Positions 17,413 to 26,288 are shown, counted from the stretch's first letter. The stretch: 64,000 bases of DNA from Seonamhaeicola sp. (GCF_028281565.1 NZ_JANQJQ010000013.1:52846-116845); one strand, 5' to 3'. The notes: a model not told the origin generated them from the sequence alone. Made by a program: numbers and translations.

Positions 17413-18138
17413 ATGAAGCGATATATCCCGAATGCCCTGACACTGTTAAACCTGTTTAGTGGAAGTATTGCTGTTATTTTTGCTGTTAATGACAACTTTG
17501 TTTCCGCAGCTTTTTTTGTGTTTCTGGGTATTTTCTTCGATTTTTTTGATGGCTTTGCCGCAAGAAAATTGAACGTACAAAGTGAATTAGGATTACAATT
17601 AGATTCTTTAGCCGATGTGGTGACCAGTGGTTTGGTGCCGGGCATTATAATGTTCAAATTGTTAGAGCTTGTAGAATCTGATTGGGAAGCGGTTGATTTA
17701 TCCAGTGATTTTAGCATACCATTAGTACCTCTTTTAGGATTAGCAATAACACTTGCATCCGCATATCGTTTAGCAAAATTTAATGTGGACACAGAACAAC
17801 AAAACTTTTTTAAAGGGCTGCCAACACCGGCCAATGCCCTGTTGATTGTCTCATTACCTTTAATTCTGGAGTTTCAGAACAATGATACCATAAATGCCAT
17901 AATTCTTAGTAAATGGTTCTTAATTGCTGTAACAATTTTAAGTTGTTGGCTACTAAATTCTGGTATAAGGCTTTTTGCCTTAAAATTTAAAGATTGGGGG
18001 TTTAAAGCCAATGCAACACGGTATATTTTTATAGTGCTATGTGCCGTATTGTTAATTGTATTGCAGTTTGCGGCCATTCCGTTAATCATAGTATTGTATA
18101 TCGTTATGTCTGTTTTAGACTCTGTAACATCAAAATAA
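17413..18138 (+). CDS. pssA: CDP-diacylglycerol-serine O-phosphatidyltransferase
   Basis: Integral membrane enzyme making phosphatidylserine from CDP-diacylglycerol and L-serine, the first step toward phosphatidylethanolamine. The 241-residue protein has the complete CDP-alcohol phosphotransferase signature DG-x2-AR-x8-G-x3-D-x3-D, seen as DGFAARKLNVQSELGLQLDS with the last Asp three residues on, at about residues 42-64. Six or more hydrophobic helices follow. It starts at ATG right after the REP-like element. The terC gene begins 6 bp after its stop, so they share a transcript. The length and signature fit bacterial PssA rather than PgsA. Confidence 0.9.
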   Translation: MKRYIPNALTLLNLFSGSIAVIFAVNDNFVSAAFFVFLGIFFDFFDGFAARKLNVQSELGLQLDSLADVVTSGLVPGIIMFKLLELVESDWEAVDLSSDFSIPLVPLLGLAITLASAYRLAKFNVDTEQQNFFKGLPTPANALLIVSLPLILEFQNNDTINAIILSKWFLIAVTILSCWLLNSGIRLFALKFKDWGFKANATRYIFIVLCAVLLIVLQFAAIPLIIVLYIVMSVLDSVTSK

Positions 18139-18144
18139 AATCTC

Positions 18145-18933
18145 ATGGTTGAAAATATTTTCACGCTTTTAATGCTTATTCTGCTTCAAATTGTTTTAGG
18201 GTTTGATAATTTACTTTATATCTCTTTAGAAAGTAAAAATGCCCCGGCGGATAAACAGTCGTATGTTAGAAAAGTAGGGATACTTTTAGCCATTGTATTT
18301 CGTATAGCATTACTGTTTATCCTTTTAGAAGTGATAAGTTATTTCCAGGACCCAATCATTCATTTACCATGGGTTGATGTAGCCGAAGGCCATTTTAATA
18401 TTCATAGTTTAATTGTTTTGGGAGGTGGGGTTTTTATCATCTATACGGCTATGAAAGAAATCTGGCATATGATAGGTATCCATAAGGTTGACACGGATGT
18501 TGAAGACCATGGAAAAGGTTCTGTTGCCAAAGTGATTACTATGATCATTATTATGAATTTGGTGTTCTCTTTTGATTCTATTTTAAGTGCTATGGCATTG
18601 ACCAGTGTGAAATGGGTAATGGCTACTGCTATAATTGCCGGTGGATTATTAATGATCTGGTTAGCAGATAAGGTATCAAACTTTCTTGCCAAAAACAGGA
18701 TGTATGAAGTTTTAGGTTTGTTTATCCTGTTTATTGTAGGTGTTATGTTATTAACCGAAGGCGGCCATTTAGCACACTTAAAACTGTTAGGAAATGAAAT
18801 TACCCCAATGAGTAAAACAACATTCTACTTTGTAATAGCCATATTAGTTGTTACAGATATTGTTCAGGGGCGTTATCAAAAGAAACTTATGGCAGAGCAG
18901 GAAGAGCTTCAGGATGGTAAGGATCAAAATTAA
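18145..18933 (+). CDS. TerC/YjbE-family integral membrane protein
   Basis: Multi-pass membrane protein of 262 residues with about seven helices. Two family motifs bear intramembrane acidic residues: LLQIVLGFDNLLYISLE near the N-terminus and MNLVFSFDSILSAMALT in the middle. TerC-type proteins are associated with manganese export and with supply of metal to exported enzymes, as well as tellurite resistance. A metal-transport role is therefore likely, but the ion is not determined. It is in an operon with pssA. The cytoplasmic tail is short and charged (LMAEQEELQDGKDQN). Confidence 0.85.
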   Translation: MVENIFTLLMLILLQIVLGFDNLLYISLESKNAPADKQSYVRKVGILLAIVFRIALLFILLEVISYFQDPIIHLPWVDVAEGHFNIHSLIVLGGGVFIIYTAMKEIWHMIGIHKVDTDVEDHGKGSVAKVITMIIIMNLVFSFDSILSAMALTSVKWVMATAIIAGGLLMIWLADKVSNFLAKNRMYEVLGLFILFIVGVMLLTEGGHLAHLKLLGNEITPMSKTTFYFVIAILVVTDIVQGRYQKKLMAEQEELQDGKDQN

Positions 18934-18950
18934 TATTTCTGCTTTTTAAA

Positions 18951-19122
18951 ATATCCCCTTGAGGGGATTATAGGGGTGTATTCTAATCTAACTTTTAAGT
19001 AACACCTCCCTTCATCCCTCCTCAAGGAAGGAACATATTTTTGGGATTCTTGCCGAAGTTTATCTTGAGCCCTTCGTCTCGGCTCAGGACAAGCTAAAGT
19101 TGAAGGCAGGAATGACAGATAA
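18951..19122. repeat. composite dispersed palindromic element
   Basis: Fills most of the gap between terC and lptB. The left part is ATCCCCT-TGA-GGGGAT followed by a C/T-rich imperfect complement (CACCTCCCTTCATCCCTCC). The right part is bounded by GGGATTCTTGCC and GGCAGGAATGACAG, with an inner TTGAGCCCTTCGTCTCGGCTCAGGAC hairpin region. Repeats of this type recur between Bacteroidota genes. The right edge matches the element at 17342-17353. Confidence 0.6.
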
Positions 19123-19147
19123 ATTAAATGATAAAAGGAAAAATTAC

Positions 19148-19888
19148 CTAGTCCCTAATCTTCTTTTTTCTAAGCTCAAAGTTTTGACCTAAATACACTT
19201 TACGTACCATAGCATCATTGGCCAATTCTTCAGGGACACCAGCTTTAAGAATGCTCCCTTCAAACATCAAATAAGTTCTATCAGTAATAGCAAGGGTTTC
19301 TTGTACATTGTGATCTGTAATTAATATCCCGATATTCTTTTTAGTAAGTTGCGCTACAATACGCTGAATATCTTCAACCGCTACCGGATCTACACCGGCA
19401 AAAGGTTCATCTAAAAGAATAAAGTTAGGGTCGGTAGCCAAAGCCCGGGCAATTTCTGTTCTTCGTCGTTCACCACCCGACAATAGATCCCCTCTGTTTT
19501 TTCTAATATGCCCTAAGCCAAACTCCTCAATTAGGGATTCCATTTTATACTGCTGCTCTTTTTTACTCAGTTTGGTAAGCTGTAATACACTTAAAATGTT
19601 ATCTTCAATACTTAATTTTCGAAAAACAGAAGCCTCCTGGGCCAGATAGCCAATACCATTTTGAGCACGTTTGTACATAGGGAACTTGGTAATCTCAGTA
19701 TTATCCAGAAAGATTTGCCCTCCATTAGGCTTAATCAACCCCACTATCATATAAAAGGAGGTTGTTTTACCTGCACCGTTAGGCCCAAGTAATCCAACAA
19801 TTTCTCCCTGGTTGACCTCTAAAGAAACATCTTTTACCACTTTACGTCCGCTATAGGACTTCATTAAATTTTCGGCTCTCAAAATCAT
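19148..19888 (-). CDS. lptB: LPS export ABC transporter ATPase LptB
   Basis: ATPase of the LptB2FGC complex that extracts lipopolysaccharide from the inner membrane and pushes it across the Lpt bridge. The 246 residues contain Walker [12 protein letters not shown] (~37), the Q-loop region [17 protein letters not shown] typical of LptB, signature [14 protein letters not shown], Walker [20 protein letters not shown] and the H-loop [10 protein letters not shown]. It is the last gene of the kdsD-tatC-CMD-lptB operon, 23 bp after the CMD gene. Linkage with kdsD (Kdo synthesis) supports the LPS assignment. The LptF/LptG permeases are not in the window. Confidence 0.93.
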   Translation of the reverse strand: MILRAENLMKSYSGRKVVKDVSLEVNQGEIVGLLGPNGAGKTTSFYMIVGLIKPNGGQIFLDNTEITKFPMYKRAQNGIGYLAQEASVFRKLSIEDNILSVLQLTKLSKKEQQYKMESLIEEFGLGHIRKNRGDLLSGGERRRTEIARALATDPNFILLDEPFAGVDPVAVEDIQRIVAQLTKKNIGILITDHNVQETLAITDRTYLMFEGSILKAGVPEELANDAMVRKVYLGQNFELRKKKIRD

Positions 19889-19911
19889 ATTTGCAATAAC
19901 GTAAATTTTAA

Positions 19912-20259
19912 TTAATTATTGGCTTCCAAAGCATCCCAAAACTCATAAGCTTTTCTTAAATGTGAAATGACTATAGTACCACCAACCAAAGTGGCAATAC
20001 TTAAAGCCTCAACCACCTGTGCTTTAGTTAAGCCTTCTTTATGGCAAGTTTCCAAATGATATTTTACACAATCATCACATCTTAACACCATTGAAGCCAC
20101 TAAAGCTAAGAGTTCTTTGGTTTTCACATCTAATGCGCCTTCCGTAAAAGCATTGGTGTCCAGATTAAAAATGCGTTTGATTATTTTGTTGTTATCGGCA
20201 AGAATTTTGTCATTCATTCTCGTGCGATACTCCTTAAATTCATTAACGATATCAGACAT
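19912..20259 (-). CDS. carboxymuconolactone decarboxylase (AhpD-like) family protein
   Basis: Small 115-residue all-helical protein of the CMD/AhpD superfamily. The redox-type motif is [18 protein letters not shown] at about residues 58-75, a CxxC followed by His, which in AhpD-like members is the peroxidase and reducing centre. The upstream helix [14 protein letters not shown] and downstream [18 protein letters not shown] are the other family helices. It overlaps tatC by 8 bp. The natural substrate is unknown, and a thiol peroxidase-like or disulfide-reducing role is inferred from the CxxC. Its place between tatC and lptB gives no clear functional clue. Confidence 0.8.
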   Translation of the reverse strand: MSDIVNEFKEYRTRMNDKILADNNKIIKRIFNLDTNAFTEGALDVKTKELLALVASMVLRCDDCVKYHLETCHKEGLTKAQVVEALSIATLVGGTIVISHLRKAYEFWDALEANN

Positions 20260-21076
20260 TTTGAGCTTCTTTTCGTTTTTGATTTCTAACCACGATTTTA
20301 GAAATATAAATACTTACTTGGTATAAGACTAGTATTGGAATAGCCACTATAATCTGACTGACGATATCCGGTGGTGTAATAATTGCTGATAAAATTAAAA
20401 CCACTACCAGGGCATATTTCCTGTATTTCTTAAGGATTTCCGGGGTTACCAACCCGATTCTTGTAAAGAAATAGATGATGATTGGTAGTTCAAAAATGAG
20501 TCCGGAGGCCAAGGCCGAAGAGCGAACCAAAGCAATGTAAGAACTAATATCAATTTGGTTATCAACAAGATCTGCAACATTATAGTTTGCCAAAAAGTTA
20601 ATAGATAAAGGCGTTACAATATAGTAGCCAAAAAGAACCCCTAAAAAGAACAAAAGTGATGAGATTATAATAAAACCTCTGGAATGTTTTCTTTCGTTTT
20701 CATGTAAACCGGGACTTATAAATTTCCATAATTGGTAAATGACATAAGGAAATGAAATAACAAAACCACCTAAAATAGCGGTCCATATATCTGCCGAAAA
20801 CTGGCCTGCCATGGTTCGGTTTTGGATCATCATAGGGACTTCTTCATTACAAAAAGTAGTATCAACACCAATATAAGTAGCACCTCTGCATAGAAATTCA
20901 TAAGTAGGGAAACTCATGTCTAACGGTGCAAAAATGATGTCTTCAAAAATGAACCGGCTGAAAATAAATGCCAGTGTAGCTACAATGACTACTGCTAAAC
21001 AAATTCTGATTAAATGCCACCTTAAATCTTCAAGATGATCTAAAAAAGACATCTCGTTTACGTTTTTTTTCGCCAT
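20252..21076 (-). CDS. tatC: twin-arginine translocase subunit TatC
   Basis: Core receptor of the Tat pathway, which exports folded proteins with RR signal peptides across the inner membrane. The 274-residue protein has the cytoplasmic N-terminal signature MSFLDHLEDLRWHLI, where signal-peptide contacts occur, then six transmembrane helices (for example ICLAVVIVATLAFIF, WTAILGGFVISFPYVIYQLW and FELPIIIYFFTRIGLV) and KYRKYALVVVLILSAIITPPD. An insertion of about 30 residues with two cysteines (FLCRGATYIGVDTTFCNEE) sits in the first periplasmic loop, which is longer than in E. coli. It overlaps kdsD by 1 nt and CMD by 8 bp. Confidence 0.94.
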   Translation of the reverse strand: MAKKNVNEMSFLDHLEDLRWHLIRICLAVVIVATLAFIFSRFIFEDIIFAPLDMSFPTYEFLCRGATYIGVDTTFCNEEVPMMIQNRTMAGQFSADIWTAILGGFVISFPYVIYQLWKFISPGLHENERKHSRGFIIISSLLFFLGVLFGYYIVTPLSINFLANYNVADLVDNQIDISSYIALVRSSALASGLIFELPIIIYFFTRIGLVTPEILKKYRKYALVVVLILSAIITPPDIVSQIIVAIPILVLYQVSIYISKIVVRNQKRKEAQNV

Positions 21077-22041
21077 TATATAATGCCTTCTTTTATTAAA
21101 TCGTGCAGGTGAACAACACCCGCATATTTTCCGTTTTCTTCAACAAGTAACTGTGTGATTTCATTCACTTCCATAATATCTAAGGCATCCACAGCCATGG
21201 TATCATTAGCTACACGTTTTGGATCAGCACTCATGATATCTTTAGCGGTTAATGAAGAAAAATTATCTCCGTTGCTCAACATCCTTCTTATATCACCATC
21301 GGTGATGATACCAATGATTACTTCATTTTCAACTACCGCAGTAACACCTAATCGTTTTTCTGATATTTCAACAATAACATCTTTTACATTGGTGTCTGCA
21401 AACACTTTTGGTTTTTCATTGACAGATGAAATATCCTGAACTCTTAAATACAATTTCTTACCTAAAGATCCGCCGGGATGATATTTGGCAAAGTCGTTAC
21501 TGGAAAAGCCTCGCATTTCCAATAGACAGACCGCCAGTGCATCACCAATAACCAATTGAGCCGTGGTGCTCGTGGTTGGTGCCAGGTTATTCGGGCATGC
21601 TTCCTTTTCAACATAAGCATTTAAAACATAATCTACTTGCTGCCCCAAGTAAGAGTCTTTATTCCCGGTTATAGCTATCATTTTGTTTTTGGCACTTTTA
21701 ATGAGTGGCACCAATACTTTAATTTCCGGCGTATTTCCACTTTTTGAGATGCAAATAACTACGTCGTCTTTTAAAATCAGTCCCAGATCACCATGAATAG
21801 CATCACCGGCATGCATAAATATTGCCGGCGTACCGGTTGAGTTTAAAGTAGCCACTATTTTGTTGGCAATAATGGCACTTTTGCCAATACCGGTTATTAT
21901 GACCCGTCCCTTGGAATTGTAGATAAGTTTTACGGCCTCTTCAAAGTCACTGGTAATCAAATTTGAAAGATTAAAAATAGCTTTGCTTTCGGCTTCTATA
22001 GTTTGTTTAGCAATTTGTAAAATAGATTTTTCGCTATTCAA
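21076..22041 (-). CDS. kdsD: arabinose-5-phosphate isomerase (KpsF/GutQ family)
   Basis: Interconverts D-ribulose-5-phosphate and D-arabinose-5-phosphate, the first step of Kdo synthesis for LPS. The 321-residue protein has an N-terminal SIS domain (~35-170: GRVIITGIGKSAIIANKIV, HAGDAIHGDLGLI, ISKSGNTPEI) and a pair of CBS domains (~200-320: VKDVIVEISEKRLGVTAVV, GIITDGDIRRML). The signature HPGGSLGKKL connects them. It is the first gene of the envelope operon ending in lptB. A -7-like TACTTTTG lies on the minus strand at 22133-22140. Confidence 0.92.
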   Translation of the reverse strand: MNSEKSILQIAKQTIEAESKAIFNLSNLITSDFEEAVKLIYNSKGRVIITGIGKSAIIANKIVATLNSTGTPAIFMHAGDAIHGDLGLILKDDVVICISKSGNTPEIKVLVPLIKSAKNKMIAITGNKDSYLGQQVDYVLNAYVEKEACPNNLAPTTSTTAQLVIGDALAVCLLEMRGFSSNDFAKYHPGGSLGKKLYLRVQDISSVNEKPKVFADTNVKDVIVEISEKRLGVTAVVENEVIIGIITDGDIRRMLSNGDNFSSLTAKDIMSADPKRVANDTMAVDALDIMEVNEITQLLVEENGKYAGVVHLHDLIKEGII

Positions 22042-22380
22042 AATTTATGTGTTTTTAGTTGATGCTTTTAAAGATTTTCTTATCTTTAAAGGTATTCAAA
22101 TTCAAATTTTGTTGTAATTTGGATTTTCGTTACAAAAGTACATGAATTTTTTTCATTTGGAAATTCATAAAAGCCAATTGAAAAATTTATATGGACTGGT
22201 AAAATGGTTACTGAAGTGAAACTAAATTTTGTAATTTTTTGGGAACAAAATTTAGTTTTTTGCGGAAGAAAACTAACGAAAAAATATGAGGGTTCTTCAA
22301 AGTACACTAATTAATTATTCGGATGCATTTTGAGTATTTAGTGTGTTTTTAAAGTAGGTTAATTAATATTTAGTTAATTC
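22042..22380. other. 339-bp intergenic region between divergent kdsD and recQ
   Basis: No credible protein: the 73-residue minus-strand ORF here has no family features. The region holds a candidate -7 element for kdsD (CAAAAGTA, minus strand, 22133-22140). It also has an 8-bp inverted repeat ATGAATTT/AAATTCAT (22142-22168) and a strong 14-bp inverted repeat at 22219-22258 followed by T residues. No clear promoter for recQ was found. The hairpins are reported separately. Confidence 0.6.
22219..22260 (+). terminator. orphan hairpin with T-tract upstream of recQ
   Basis: Perfect 14-bp inverted repeat AAACTAAATTTTGT / ACAAAATTTAGTTT around a 12-nt loop, followed on the + strand by TTTTGCGG. It reads as a terminator for + transcription, yet no + strand gene precedes it, since kdsD points away. 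It could end a small RNA, stop antisense transcription of kdsD, or sit in a long recQ leader. The stem is AT-rich, which lowers certainty. Confidence 0.4.
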
Positions 22381-24585
22381 ATGTTAATAGCAAAAAGTGA
22401 CTTGCATTCTGCTCTTAAAAAATATTTTGGGTTTAATAAATTCAAAGGATTGCAAGAAGATGTTGTTGAAAGTATTTTATCAAAAAATCATACGTTTGTA
22501 ATAATGCCAACAGGTGGCGGAAAGTCGCTTTGTTACCAACTTCCGGCTTTAATGCAGGAGGGTACGGCTATTGTGGTGTCTCCGTTGATCGCCTTAATGA
22601 AAAACCAGGTGGATGCCATTAGGGGCGTTTCAAATGAAGAAGGCATAGCGCACGTTTTAAATTCATCTTTAAATAAAACCGAAGTAAAACGGGTTAAAGA
22701 AGATATTATTAATGGCGTAACAAAGTTGCTCTATGTGGCTCCGGAATCTTTAACAAAAGATGAAAACGTAGACTTTTTAAAAACGGTAAGGGTATCTTTT
22801 ATGGCTATTGATGAGGCGCACTGTATTAGTGAGTGGGGGCATGACTTTAGACCGGAATATCGAAATTTACGCCATATTATCAGTAGAATCGGTGATAATA
22901 TCCCCATTATTGGTTTAACGGCCACAGCTACACCTAAAGTACAGGAAGATATCATTAAAAATCTTGGTATTTCAGGAGCAAGAACATTTAAGGCATCGTT
23001 TAACAGGCCTAATTTGTATTATGAGGTCAGACCAAAGACCAAGAATGTAGATGCCGATATTATTCGATTTATAAAGCAAAACGAAGGAAAGTCCGGGATT
23101 GTCTATTGCTTAAGTAGAAAACGCGTTGAAGAATTGGCCCAGGTGTTACAGGTAAATGGCATTAAGGCGGTTCCGTATCATGCCGGTTTAGATGCGAAAT
23201 CAAGGTCCAGTCACCAGGATATGTTCTTAATGGAAGATATTGATGTGGTGGTGGCCACCATTGCGTTTGGAATGGGAATAGATAAGCCGGATGTTAGGTT
23301 TGTTATCCATCATGATATCCCGAAAAGTATTGAAAGTTATTATCAGGAAACCGGACGTGCAGGACGTGACGGAGGTGAAGGGCATTGTTTGGCCTTTTAT
23401 GCTTATAAAGACATTGAAAAATTGGAGAAATTCATGTCTGGTAAACCTGTGGCAGAACAGGAAATTGGTCACGCCTTGCTACAGGAAGTGGTGGCGTTTG
23501 CCGAAACCTCCATATCCAGAAGAAAATTCATTTTACATTATTTTGGAGAAGAATTTGATACTAAAACCGGGGAAGGTGGTGATATGGATGACAATGTCAG
23601 GCATCCTAAAAAGAAACATGAAGCCAAAGATGATGTTATTGTGCTTTTGGAAACCATCCAGGATACCAACGAAAAATATAAATCCAAGGATTTGGTAAAT
23701 GTTATTGTAGGCAATGAGAATGCGCTTATTAATTCCCATAAAACCAACGAGCAACCATTTTTTGGAAGAGGTAAAGACAAAGACAAAAAGTATTGGATGG
23801 CACTGTTAAGACAAGTGCTTGTGGCCGGTTATCTTAAAAAAGATATTGAAACCTACGGTGTTATTAAATTAAATGACGATGGTAAGGCATTTATAAGCAG
23901 ACCGATATCATTTATGATGACCGAAGACCATGTTTATGAAGGCGAACAAGAAGACGGCACCATTATTACAGCATCCAAAGGAGGCGGTGCGGTAGCAGAT
24001 GAGACGCTGATGAATATGCTTAAAGACCTTCGTAAGAAGAATGCCAAAAAACTGGGTGTACCACCATTTGTTATTTTTCAGGACCCATCCCTTGAAGATA
24101 TGGCACTTAAGTACCCAATTACATTATCAGAACTTGGAAATGTTCATGGTGTTGGTGAAGGGAAGGCCAGGAAATACGGAAAAGATTTTGTTGAGCTCAT
24201 AGCTAAATATGTTGAAGAGAACGATATTGTCCGTCCGGACGATTTAGTGGTGAAGTCAACAGGGAGTAATTCTACCTTAAAGTTATACATCATCCAGAAT
24301 ATTGACAGAAAGTTGCCTTTAGATGATATTGCGTCTTCAAAAGGTATGGAAATGGAAGAATTCATTAAGGCTATGGAAGCTATTGTGTATTCAGGAACCA
24401 AGTTAAATATCAGTTATTGGATTGATGAAATTCTTGACGAAGACCAGCAGGAAGAAATTCACGAGTATTTTATGGAATCTGAGTCGGATGCTATTGATGA
24501 TGCCATTGAAGAGTTTGATGGTGATTATGATGATGAAGAACTTCGCCTATATAGAATTAAGTTTATTAGTGAAGTAGCTAATTAG
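22381..24585 (+). CDS. recQ: ATP-dependent DNA helicase RecQ
   Basis: 3'-5' superfamily 2 DNA helicase for recombination repair and fork processing. Of 734 residues, the N-terminal ~340 form the helicase core: KGLQEDVVESIL (motif 0), MPTGGGKSLCYQLPA (I), VVSPLIALMKNQV (Ia), AIDEAHCISEWGHDFRPEY (II plus the aromatic-rich loop), GLTATATPKVQEDI (III), ATIAFGMGIDKPDVRFVIHHD (V) and YYQETGRAGRDG (VI). An RQC-like region follows, and an HRDC domain is at ~535-605 (LMNMLKDLRKKNAKKLGVPPFVIF). The final ~130 residues are an acidic extension. The usual RQC four-cysteine zinc site is not obvious here, so the RQC may lack zinc. Confidence 0.93.
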   Translation: MLIAKSDLHSALKKYFGFNKFKGLQEDVVESILSKNHTFVIMPTGGGKSLCYQLPALMQEGTAIVVSPLIALMKNQVDAIRGVSNEEGIAHVLNSSLNKTEVKRVKEDIINGVTKLLYVAPESLTKDENVDFLKTVRVSFMAIDEAHCISEWGHDFRPEYRNLRHIISRIGDNIPIIGLTATATPKVQEDIIKNLGISGARTFKASFNRPNLYYEVRPKTKNVDADIIRFIKQNEGKSGIVYCLSRKRVEELAQVLQVNGIKAVPYHAGLDAKSRSSHQDMFLMEDIDVVVATIAFGMGIDKPDVRFVIHHDIPKSIESYYQETGRAGRDGGEGHCLAFYAYKDIEKLEKFMSGKPVAEQEIGHALLQEVVAFAETSISRRKFILHYFGEEFDTKTGEGGDMDDNVRHPKKKHEAKDDVIVLLETIQDTNEKYKSKDLVNVIVGNENALINSHKTNEQPFFGRGKDKDKKYWMALLRQVLVAGYLKKDIETYGVIKLNDDGKAFISRPISFMMTEDHVYEGEQEDGTIITASKGGGAVADETLMNMLKDLRKKNAKKLGVPPFVIFQDPSLEDMALKYPITLSELGNVHGVGEGKARKYGKDFVELIAKYVEENDIVRPDDLVVKSTGSNSTLKLYIIQNIDRKLPLDDIASSKGMEMEEFIKAMEAIVYSGTKLNISYWIDEILDEDQQEEIHEYFMESESDAIDDAIEEFDGDYDDEELRLYRIKFISEVAN

Positions 24586-24591
24586 TACTCA

Positions 24592-24685
24592 GTAATCAGT
24601 AGGCAGTAATCAGTCTTGGTTTTCTGTCATCAGTCATCTTTCTTTAAAAACTTCTAACATCTAACTTCGTTCTTCTAACTTACTT
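24592..24685. repeat. degenerate short direct repeats upstream of the PPIase gene
   Basis: Two imperfect runs, one built on CAGTAATCAGT (CAGTAATCAGTAGGCAGTAA...) and the other on TTCTAAC(A/T)TCTAACTT. They look like low-complexity slippage-derived spacers; no gene or hairpin is evident in them. Confidence 0.5.
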
Positions 24686-24696
24686 TTCTATCTTTG
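24666..24696 (+). promoter_or_regulatory. Bacteroidota-type promoter for the PPIase gene
   Basis: The -7 element TATCTTTG (24689-24696) fits TAnnTTTG exactly. A near-consensus -33 TTCG lies precisely 19 nt upstream (24666-24669). The predicted start of transcription is about 15-20 nt before the ATG at 24719. Confidence 0.5.
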
Positions 24697-24718
24697 CACT
24701 TTCTTAAAAATTAGAACA

Positions 24719-25651
24719 ATGCAAGACGGATTATACGCAAAATTCAACACGACGAAAGGCGAAATTTTAGTTGCTTTAGAATACAAAAAAACGCCGGGAA
24801 CGGTAGGTAACTTTGTCGCTTTGGCAGAAGGTAATTTAGAAAATGCTGTAAAGCCACAAGGAACACCTTATTATGACGGATTAAAATTTCACAGGGTGAT
24901 TCCGGATTTTATGATTCAGGGTGGATGCCCCCAGGGAACCGGAACAGGAAATCCCGGATACCAGTTTGATGACGAATTTCACCCGGAATTAAAGCACGAT
25001 GGCCCGGGCGTTTTGTCAATGGCTAATGCAGGTCCCGGAACTAACGGAAGCCAATTTTTTATAACTCATGTGGAAACCCCATGGTTAGATAATAATCACA
25101 CTGTTTTTGGTAAGGTAGAGCACGGACAGGAAGTGGTTGATGCCATTGCTCAGGACGATGCCATTGAAACTTTAGAAATTGTTAGGGTTGGAGCAGATGC
25201 AGAAGCCTATAATGCCGTTGAAGCTTTCAGAACATTTGAAGGAGCCAGAGAAAAAAGAATAGCAGAAGAAAAGGCTAAGGCTGAGGCAGAATTGGAAAAA
25301 CTGGCAACCGGTTTTGAAAAAACAGATAGTGGTTTAAGATATCAGATCATTCAAAAAGGAGATGGTATAAAAGCTGAAAAAGGGAAAACAGTTTCGGTTC
25401 ATTATAAAGGGCAATTAGCAGATGGGACCGTTTTCGATTCATCTTATAAAAGAAACCAGCCAATTGATTTTCCAATTGGTGTTGGCCAGGTCATTCCGGG
25501 CTGGGACGAAGGCATTCAATTATTAAGCGTAGGTGATAAAGCACGTTTGGTAATTCCAAGTCACTTAGGCTATGGAAGTAGAGGAGCCGGTGGGGTTATT
25601 CCACCTAATGCTACATTGATTTTTGATGTTGAATTGATGCATGTGAAATAA
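24719..25651 (+). CDS. dual-domain peptidyl-prolyl isomerase (cyclophilin + FKBP)
   Basis: A single 310-residue chain with two unrelated proline isomerase folds. Residues ~5-150 are a cyclophilin: [19 protein letters not shown] (catalytic Arg in FHRV), [20 protein letters not shown], and [11 protein letters not shown] charged helical linker (~165-195, [19 protein letters not shown]) leads to an FKBP domain (~205-310: [55 protein letters not shown]). There is no signal peptide, so it is probably cytoplasmic. Dual-family immunophilins of this order are known in Flavobacterium. A role as folding helper is inferred. Confidence 0.92.
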   Translation: MQDGLYAKFNTTKGEILVALEYKKTPGTVGNFVALAEGNLENAVKPQGTPYYDGLKFHRVIPDFMIQGGCPQGTGTGNPGYQFDDEFHPELKHDGPGVLSMANAGPGTNGSQFFITHVETPWLDNNHTVFGKVEHGQEVVDAIAQDDAIETLEIVRVGADAEAYNAVEAFRTFEGAREKRIAEEKAKAEAELEKLATGFEKTDSGLRYQIIQKGDGIKAEKGKTVSVHYKGQLADGTVFDSSYKRNQPIDFPIGVGQVIPGWDEGIQLLSVGDKARLVIPSHLGYGSRGAGGVIPPNATLIFDVELMHVK

Positions 25652-25669
25652 GCAGGGAGACATCCCTAA

Positions 25670-25735
25670 TAGTAGTATATCGGAACGTGTGAATCGCTTG
25701 CCCTGAGTGAAGTCCAAGGGTATTAAAAATTACAA
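25670..25735. repeat. fragment of a dispersed repeat
   Basis: GCTTGCCCTGAGTGAAGTCCAAGGG (25696-25720 region) resembles the arms of the GCTTGTCCTGAGC / CCTTCGxCT-type palindromes found at 19062-19093. It overlaps the first codons of the ORF as tracked from GTG 25707, which argues against that start. Confidence 0.45.
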
Positions 25736-25856
25736 TATTCGAGCACTTCTTTTGAAGTGCTTTTTTCTGCCTAATTTTCGTGCTTATTTAAAGCTTTTTT
25801 ACAGTGTTTATCGGATATTTTTCACCTTTTTATTTAGGAGATATAGTTTTGCAAGT

Positions 25857-26288
25857 ATGGTTAGTGTAAAAGATTCAAGTTTTTATACAGAGGTTTTAAA
25901 GGAACTAAATTATCCTTTTGCTACAGCATTTATCTTTAAAGGCTTTGTAGTTGTAGAAATTAACGAAGGTATTGAATATACCTGGGATAATCACGGAAAG
26001 TTAATGGCCCAGGATGTCGCTTATTTTTTAGGAACCGATGGAGGCAATTTAATTTATATTTCTAACAGGATGCATTCCTATTCGGTTGTTCCCCAGGATT
26101 GGCTTAAATTTTTCAGGTCCGACTATCGCTTAAAAGAATACTATGTTGTAAGCCCTAACCGTAAGGGAACATTCAATTTAATAATTGAAAGCCTGTTTTT
26201 TAAGAATAAGATAAAAAGTTTTCCCTCTTTATCAGAGGCCGTAGTATCTGCCAAGAATAGTACTTTAAAAGAAGAAGTAAATAATTAG
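25857..26288 (+). CDS. conserved hypothetical protein, STAS/SpoIIAA-like size
   Basis: The ORF track opens at GTG 25707, but those first 50 codons run through a dispersed-repeat fragment and an AT-rich stretch. ATG 25857 (MVSVKDSSFY) gives a compact 143-residue cytoplasmic protein. The body alternates strands and helices: YPFATAFIFKGFVVVEINEG, then AQDVAYFLGTDGGNLIYISNR and SYSVVPQDWLKFFRSDY, then an amphipathic C-terminal helix. It looks like a flavobacterial conserved family with a STAS-like layout, but I do not know a function. A TAnnTTTG match (TAGTTTTG, 25844-25851) lies only 5 nt before this ATG, so the start remains uncertain. Confidence 0.55.
   Translation: MVSVKDSSFYTEVLKELNYPFATAFIFKGFVVVEINEGIEYTWDNHGKLMAQDVAYFLGTDGGNLIYISNRMHSYSVVPQDWLKFFRSDYRLKEYYVVSPNRKGTFNLIIESLFFKNKIKSFPSLSEAVVSAKNSTLKEEVNN

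Noticed and set aside
17409-17834. 141-residue minus-strand ORF over pssA
   Set aside because: Shadow of pssA, whose CDP-alcohol phosphotransferase signature fixes the coding strand.
22086-22307. 73-residue ORF in the kdsD-recQ gap
   Set aside because: Phe/Lys-rich translation of AT-rich DNA, running through both inverted repeats, with no recognisable start context.
23291-23698. 135-residue + frame inside recQ
   Set aside because: Out-of-frame shadow of the RecQ coding region, with no domain features.
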